A stretch of 9,587 nucleotides of DNA. Origin: Candidatus Methanoperedens sp. GTDB taxonomy: Archaea; Halobacteriota; Methanosarcinia; Methanosarcinales; Methanoperedenaceae. The position numbers and the translations under genes are program-made. The stretch lies in the NCBI GenBank assembly GCA_026552835.1, contig JAPMTY010000102.1, positions 1-9,587 on the forward strand, given 5' to 3'. Below are positions 5,984 to 9,587 of the stretch, piece after piece; position 1 is the first letter of the stretch; the number at the start of each line of letters is the position of its first letter. Below the pieces are notes generated by a model. It saw only the letters and a list, made by a program, of their open reading frames with translations. It was not told the DNA's origin and did not search any database.

Positions 5984-6214
5984 TTGGTAATCGGAGTAAC
6001 ACTTGTAAATGTTGTGCCAGGACAGGAAAAAACAGCTTATAGTGAGCTGGTAAAGATAAAGGGAATTAAAGATGTATATCATGTATTCGGGGAATATGAT
6101 TTCGTCGTAATAAGCAATGTAGAGGGATTGAGCGCCTTAAATAAACTCGTTGATACGATAAGAGAGAGCGAAAATATCACAGCCACACAAACAATAGTCG
6201 GTGCTGAACTTTAA
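5984..6214 (+). CDS. Stand-alone RAM-domain protein (Lrp/AsnC ligand-binding domain without HTH)
   Basis: The 76-residue protein consists only of the alpha-beta RAM fold that forms the C-terminal effector-binding half of Lrp/AsnC regulators. It starts [14 protein letters not shown] and contains the characteristic [21 protein letters not shown] (around 27-47) and the helix [19 protein letters not shown]. There is no helix-turn-helix, so it cannot bind DNA by the usual route. Such proteins may oligomerise as rings or modulate full-length Lrp proteins by sensing amino acids. An in-frame TAA at 5978-5980 rules out an upstream start, leaving TTG at 5984 behind a strong AGGTGAT site. It ends 11 bases before top6B, so cotranscription with the topoisomerase genes is likely. 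A link between ligand sensing and topoisomerase supply is inference from this arrangement only. Confidence 0.85.
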   Translation: MVIGVTLVNVVPGQEKTAYSELVKIKGIKDVYHVFGEYDFVVISNVEGLSALNKLVDTIRESENITATQTIVGAEL

Positions 6215-6225
6215 GAGGATGCTTA

Positions 6226-8076
6226 ATGGTCATTGCCGATGAACTTGCGAAAAAGCAAAAGGCCATTAGTATCGCTGAATTTTTCGAAAAGAACAGGCAG
6301 ATACTTGGTTTTGACTCAGGGACGCGAAGCCTGTTAACTTCCGTTAAGGAAGCGGTAGATAATTCTCTTGACGCCTGCGAGGAATCGGGGATCCTTCCGG
6401 ATATTTTTATTAAACTTGAAAATACATCAAAAACGAATTTAACACTTATTGTTGAAGATAACGGTCCTGGAATCGTCAGGGAACAGATCCCCAGGGTTTT
6501 TGCAAAATTGCTCTATGGCTCGCGTTTTCATGCGGTCAAGCAAAGCCGTGGGCAGCAGGGCATTGGCATTTCAGCAACTGTCCTGTATTCACAGTTGACT
6601 TCAGGAAGACCCGTAAAAATCGTTTCCAAGATAGATCGTGATGCTCCTGCTCATTATTTTGAGCTTCTCATAAACACCCAGACCAATGAACCAGAAATAC
6701 TAATGGATAAGATCGTGGAATGGGACAGGCTCAGGGGAACGCGAATTGAACTTGAGATGGAAGCCTCGTATGTAAAAGGGCGCAGGCAATCGGTCTATGA
6801 ATACCTGAAAGATACAGCGATCGTAAATCCCCATGCCCGCATCACGCTTATCGAACCTGATAATAACCAGGTAATTTTTGATCGCGCAACGGACAAACAG
6901 CCAGTGCAGGCTGTGGAGATACTGCCGCATCCGCATGGTATTGAACTTGGAACGCTTATGAAGATGCTCCGGTATTCCGAAAGCGACAAACTTGAACCTT
7001 TCCTTCGCACCTCCTTTTCAAGAATAGGCGCAAAGACAGCTATCGAGATATGCACCAAAGCAGGGATTAGCCCTGAAACCGATCCAAAGAAAATAGCACT
7101 TGATGAGGCAAAAAGGCTTCATGAGGCATTCAAGAAAGTAAAAATACTGGCGCCATCCACGGATTGCCTTTCTCCAATTACAGAGGAGCTTATCCGGAAA
7201 GGTGTCGGGAAAGAACATACGGTTGATTTCATTGAGACCACAACGCGTCCAGCATCTGTGCATAATGGTCATCCTTTTCTTGTGGAAGCGGGAATAGCCT
7301 ACGGCGGGAATCTCCCAAAAGATGGAAAAGTCGAAATTCTCCGGTTTGCAAACCGTGTGCCTCTTCTCTACCAGCAGGGAGCGTGTGCCATAACGCATGC
7401 CATTGAAAATCTAAGCTGGAGGACTTATTCATTAGATCAGCCCGGCGGTTCATTGCCTATCGGGCCTGCGATAATCCTGGTGCATGTGGCATCAACGCAT
7501 ATACCATTTACTTCAGAATCAAAAGAAGCGATCGCCGATGTCCCGGAGATCATTTCAGAGGTGGAACTTGCGCTGAAAGATGTGGCGCGGCGGCTTAAGC
7601 TGTATCTGTCAAGGCAGGACAATCTTGAAAAAAGGCGTGAAAAAGAAGAGATCATCTATGAAATCCTCCCGCGCATAGCAAAAAAAGTGGGAGAAATTCT
7701 TGATCGCCCAACACCTGATATTACACCAATTGTCGCAAAAATAATGAGAAACGTTTTTTGCCAGCGCATGGTTAGGCAGAACGGGAATGGCTGTGAAGTG
7801 GAAATACGCCTGAAGAACCACGGCGATTCAACGCATCATTTTAATGTTCATGAAACGCTCCCCTATTCGATCGGATCACCAAGCCCTGAGCCAAAAATAA
7901 TCCCTATGGGGACGCAGGTCGATCATGTATGGAAAATCTCTCTTAAGCCGGATGAGCAAAAGGCCATTATTTATCGATTGGAAATTAGCGCAGATGAGGC
8001 GGCAAAACTTCCCCAGCTTGTGGTTGAAGGTATAGAGAGCGAGCTTATTACAGGCGCCAAGGCGGTGAATGTATGA
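6226..8076 (+). CDS. top6B: DNA topoisomerase VI subunit B (ATPase)
   Basis: This is the GHKL-family ATPase subunit of the type IIB topoisomerase that relaxes and decatenates DNA by passing one duplex through a double-strand break made by subunit A. The 616-residue protein has the Bergerat ATP-binding motifs EAVDNSLDA (42-50), DNGPGI (78-83) and the lid RGQQGIG (108-114). A helix-two-turn-helix region follows at about 230-310, and the transducer domain carries the ATP-contacting lysine in TSESKEAIA (Lys433). A basic linker helix (~465-490) leads to a C-terminal beta-rich extension (~515-600), seen in the longer euryarchaeal versions. The ATG is preceded by GAGGAT 5 bases upstream. The stop codon overlaps the start of top6A as ATGA, so the two subunits are translationally coupled. 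No key residue is missing. Confidence 0.97.
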   Translation: MVIADELAKKQKAISIAEFFEKNRQILGFDSGTRSLLTSVKEAVDNSLDACEESGILPDIFIKLENTSKTNLTLIVEDNGPGIVREQIPRVFAKLLYGSRFHAVKQSRGQQGIGISATVLYSQLTSGRPVKIVSKIDRDAPAHYFELLINTQTNEPEILMDKIVEWDRLRGTRIELEMEASYVKGRRQSVYEYLKDTAIVNPHARITLIEPDNNQVIFDRATDKQPVQAVEILPHPHGIELGTLMKMLRYSESDKLEPFLRTSFSRIGAKTAIEICTKAGISPETDPKKIALDEAKRLHEAFKKVKILAPSTDCLSPITEELIRKGVGKEHTVDFIETTTRPASVHNGHPFLVEAGIAYGGNLPKDGKVEILRFANRVPLLYQQGACAITHAIENLSWRTYSLDQPGGSLPIGPAIILVHVASTHIPFTSESKEAIADVPEIISEVELALKDVARRLKLYLSRQDNLEKRREKEEIIYEILPRIAKKVGEILDRPTPDITPIVAKIMRNVFCQRMVRQNGNGCEVEIRLKNHGDSTHHFNVHETLPYSIGSPSPEPKIIPMGTQVDHVWKISLKPDEQKAIIYRLEISADEAAKLPQLVVEGIESELITGAKAVNV

Positions 8077-9182
8077 ACGAAACTGAGAAAACCAATAAAG
8101 AGATACGTGATTCCCTCTCAAAGACAACACTTAAGAAACTTATCCAGGATTTCTATGAGCAATTCGAGAATGAGACCATCCCTCATATCACGCTGCCTTC
8201 ACGCACCAAGAAAAATATCGAATTGAACACGGACAGCGATGTATGGGTCTATGGCGACAGTGAGAGCATGAGAAGCGCGAAAACCGTAAAGGGCGCAACC
8301 CAGCTTCTCAAAACTTCGCATGTTGTGGAACTCCTGATGAAAGGGCATCTTGACCTGAACAAAAGCTCGACACTGAGAGAATTATATTATATCAGCGAGA
8401 ACTGGAATATCGCAAAATTCAATGAACAGTCCGAAAGCGACCGCCTGATAGAAGACCTTGAGATTATAACAGGTTTGCAGCGCGAGGATTTCCATGTGCG
8501 CCCCGAGGAGAATGGCGCGACTTTGTACGGCCCGATCAAGATCAAGGAATTAACAAAAAGAGGCGACCGCACCATGCATTGCCAGGATGAGGTTGGAGAG
8601 GCGGGATACCAGATTCCCTATAACGTTGAGACCATAAAGTTCGTGGAGCATGATGCGAAGTTCATTATCGCCATCGAGACCGGCGGTATGCAGGATCGGC
8701 TTATAGAGAATGGATTTGATGAGAAATTCGATGCCATCCTCGTGCACCTGAAAGGCCAGCCCGCGAGAAGTACACGCCGCATCATAAAGCGCATGAATGA
8801 AGAACTCAAGCTCCCCGTGGTTGTTTTCACAGACGGTGATCCCTGGAGCTTCCGCATTTACGCAAGCGTAGCCTACGGCGCCATAAAGAGCGCGCATCTT
8901 TCCGAATTCATGGCAACGCCAGCCGCGAAGTTCATCGGCGTGCAGTCAACGGATATCGTGGAGTACGAGCTTTCCACGGACAAGTTGAATGACCAGGACA
9001 TCAAGGCGCTTGAGAGCGAACTTACAGATCCGAGATTTGACACGCCCTACTGGAAAGACCAGATAAACCTGATGCTAAAGATCGGGAAGAAGGCTGAACA
9101 GCAGGCTTTTGCGGGGAAGGGGCTGGATTATGTGACGGATAAGTATTTGCCGGAGAGGTTGACGGAGATGGGAGTGATTTAA
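8073..9182 (+). CDS. top6A: DNA topoisomerase VI subunit A (Spo11-like DNA cleavage subunit)
   Basis: This subunit makes the transient double-strand break and is the homologue of eukaryotic Spo11. The 369-residue protein is normal in length. The winged-helix (5Y-CAP) domain carries [12 protein letters not shown] (100-111), in which the second tyrosine, Tyr106, aligns with the DNA-linking tyrosine. The Toprim domain supplies the metal ligands Glu202 in IAIETGGM and Asp254/Asp256 in FTDGDPWSF. The C-terminal segment ends with the family-typical [12 protein letters not shown]. The ATG overlaps the top6B stop by four bases. The gene, especially its second half, looks somewhat more GC-rich than the surroundings, but no frame damage is seen. 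It is the last gene of the RAM-top6B-top6A unit. Confidence 0.97.
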   Translation: MNETEKTNKEIRDSLSKTTLKKLIQDFYEQFENETIPHITLPSRTKKNIELNTDSDVWVYGDSESMRSAKTVKGATQLLKTSHVVELLMKGHLDLNKSSTLRELYYISENWNIAKFNEQSESDRLIEDLEIITGLQREDFHVRPEENGATLYGPIKIKELTKRGDRTMHCQDEVGEAGYQIPYNVETIKFVEHDAKFIIAIETGGMQDRLIENGFDEKFDAILVHLKGQPARSTRRIIKRMNEELKLPVVVFTDGDPWSFRIYASVAYGAIKSAHLSEFMATPAAKFIGVQSTDIVEYELSTDKLNDQDIKALESELTDPRFDTPYWKDQINLMLKIGKKAEQQAFAGKGLDYVTDKYLPERLTEMGVI

Positions 9183-9199
9183 AATTGGAGCAATCCGCT

Positions 9200-9449
9200 T
9201 CATGAAATAGGTTTATTCTCTTGACGAGAAAGTGAAATTGCCAGAAAGATCCAATAGAGAGTATTAAAAAGTAAAATCATTCTGATAGCATTAGCTCTGG
9301 TGTTGAATAAAACATCTTTGCCATGCAAAGAAGCATGTCGATTGATACGACTATCCCCAGTAGTCCATGTCATTCCCTTATAAAGATTTGATTCTTTTAA
9401 AAAGTAGATTGTTCCATTTAAAATTCGTGTAGTTAATGGTCCAATTTTC
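9200..9449 (-). pseudogene. C-terminal remnant of an unidentified ORF, possibly an old transposase
   Basis: A minus-strand frame runs from the putative insertion-sequence boundary at about 9450 to a TGA at 9200-9202, giving about 83 residues. It includes TTRILNGTIYFLKESN, HASLHGKDVLFNTRANAIRM and a hydrophobic ILLFNTLYWIFLAISL. The sequence looks coding but has no proper start; the only in-frame candidate is a TTG that falls inside the insertion-sequence end, and a TAA lies just beyond. The simplest reading is the 3' end of a gene cut by the insertion. The HGKxxxFNTRxxAIRM-type stretch could be the tail of a transposase, but I cannot name the family. It converges on top6A with a 17-base gap. 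Confidence 0.4.
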
Positions 9450-9587
9450 GGCAATGTCCTAAATTAAGATACTTAATATAGGTTTAGAATCATATACTAT
9501 ATTTGTGAAAAATATGGTTCGACCCCGTGGTGAAATCAAAGTTGTATGCCAGAATGAGAAATGCAAATACTATCTCAAAGAAGAAGA
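9450..9587 (+). mobile_element. Left end of an insertion sequence, continuing past the window
   Basis: GGCAATGTCCTAAATTAAG starting at 9450 looks like an IS terminus, and about 64 bases further in a transposase-like ORF begins. The minus-strand frame to the left stops making sense at the same point, which fits an insertion boundary. The other terminus and any target duplication lie outside the window, so the boundary is inferred. Confidence 0.45.
9514..9587 (+). CDS. Transposase N-terminus with zinc-ribbon start, 5' part only
   Basis: Only the first ~24 codons are visible, reading MVRPRGEIKVVCQNEKCKYY and continuing off the right edge. The CxxxxC pair (Cys12, Cys17) at the very N-terminus is the first half of a zinc ribbon like that in IS1-type archaeal transposases, which begin with a similar basic RPRGEI segment. 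An in-frame GTG at 9505 could be an alternative start. The family assignment rests on recall of similar archaeal transposases and needs the downstream sequence. Confidence 0.5.
   Translation, partial: MVRPRGEIKVVCQNEKCKYYLKEE

Noticed and set aside
7018..7398. Minus-strand open frame of 126 codons inside top6B
   Set aside because: It is antisense to the conserved transducer region of top6B, and its predicted protein has no domain-like features.
1..9587. CRISPR array, tRNA or rRNA genes
   Set aside because: No regularly spaced repeats and no cloverleaf or conserved rRNA sequence were seen on either strand.
1..9587. In-frame TAG read as pyrrolysine, as in some Methanosarcinales
   Set aside because: All complete genes end in TAA or TGA, and none needs TAG read-through to match its family length.

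Overview
The window is archaeal chromosomal DNA. The decisive evidence is an intact topoisomerase VI operon (B and A subunits), together with a two-polypeptide methylmalonyl-CoA mutase, a thiolase-like protein paired with a DUF35 zinc-ribbon protein, and AT-rich TATA-like promoter boxes. The gene set and the start of a zinc-ribbon IS transposase at the right edge suggest a euryarchaeon of the Methanosarcinales type, for example a Methanoperedens-like lineage. That placement is inference and cannot be proven from the window.

Layout, left to right: (1) 3-578, the 3' part of an AT-rich plus-strand gene for an unknown, possibly GNAT-fold protein with a C-terminal hydrophobic segment. (2) 595-5627, a six-gene minus-strand operon. 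In transcription order it encodes a small cysteine-rich protein of unknown function, a thiolase-superfamily protein, a DUF35 zinc-ribbon/OB-fold partner, the catalytic and B12-binding subunits of methylmalonyl-CoA mutase, and the MeaB-type GTPase chaperone of the mutase. Four successive gene junctions have the form stop-N-ATG with a single spacer base. (3) 5628-5983, a divergent control region with two candidate promoters and several short repeats. (4) 5984-9182, a plus-strand operon encoding a stand-alone RAM (Lrp/AsnC ligand-binding) protein, Top6B and Top6A. (5) 9183-9587, a truncated minus-strand ORF that appears to be cut by the left end of an insertion sequence whose transposase runs off the window.

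The minus-strand operon looks like a C3/C4 acyl-CoA module. MeaB and the two mutase subunits interconvert methylmalonyl-CoA and succinyl-CoA. The thiolase-like/DUF35 pair would make or break a carbon-carbon bond upstream of that step. The most interesting point is that the thiolase-like protein has a proline where thiolases carry the nucleophilic cysteine and lacks other cysteines common in archaeal thiolases, while both active-site histidine motifs remain. This recalls DUF35-partnered thiolase-fold aldolases such as the steroid side-chain enzyme Ltp2-ChsH2, which releases propionyl-CoA. A repurposed thiolase fold feeding methylmalonyl-CoA mutase, led by an undescribed cysteine-rich protein, is the best candidate for something new here.
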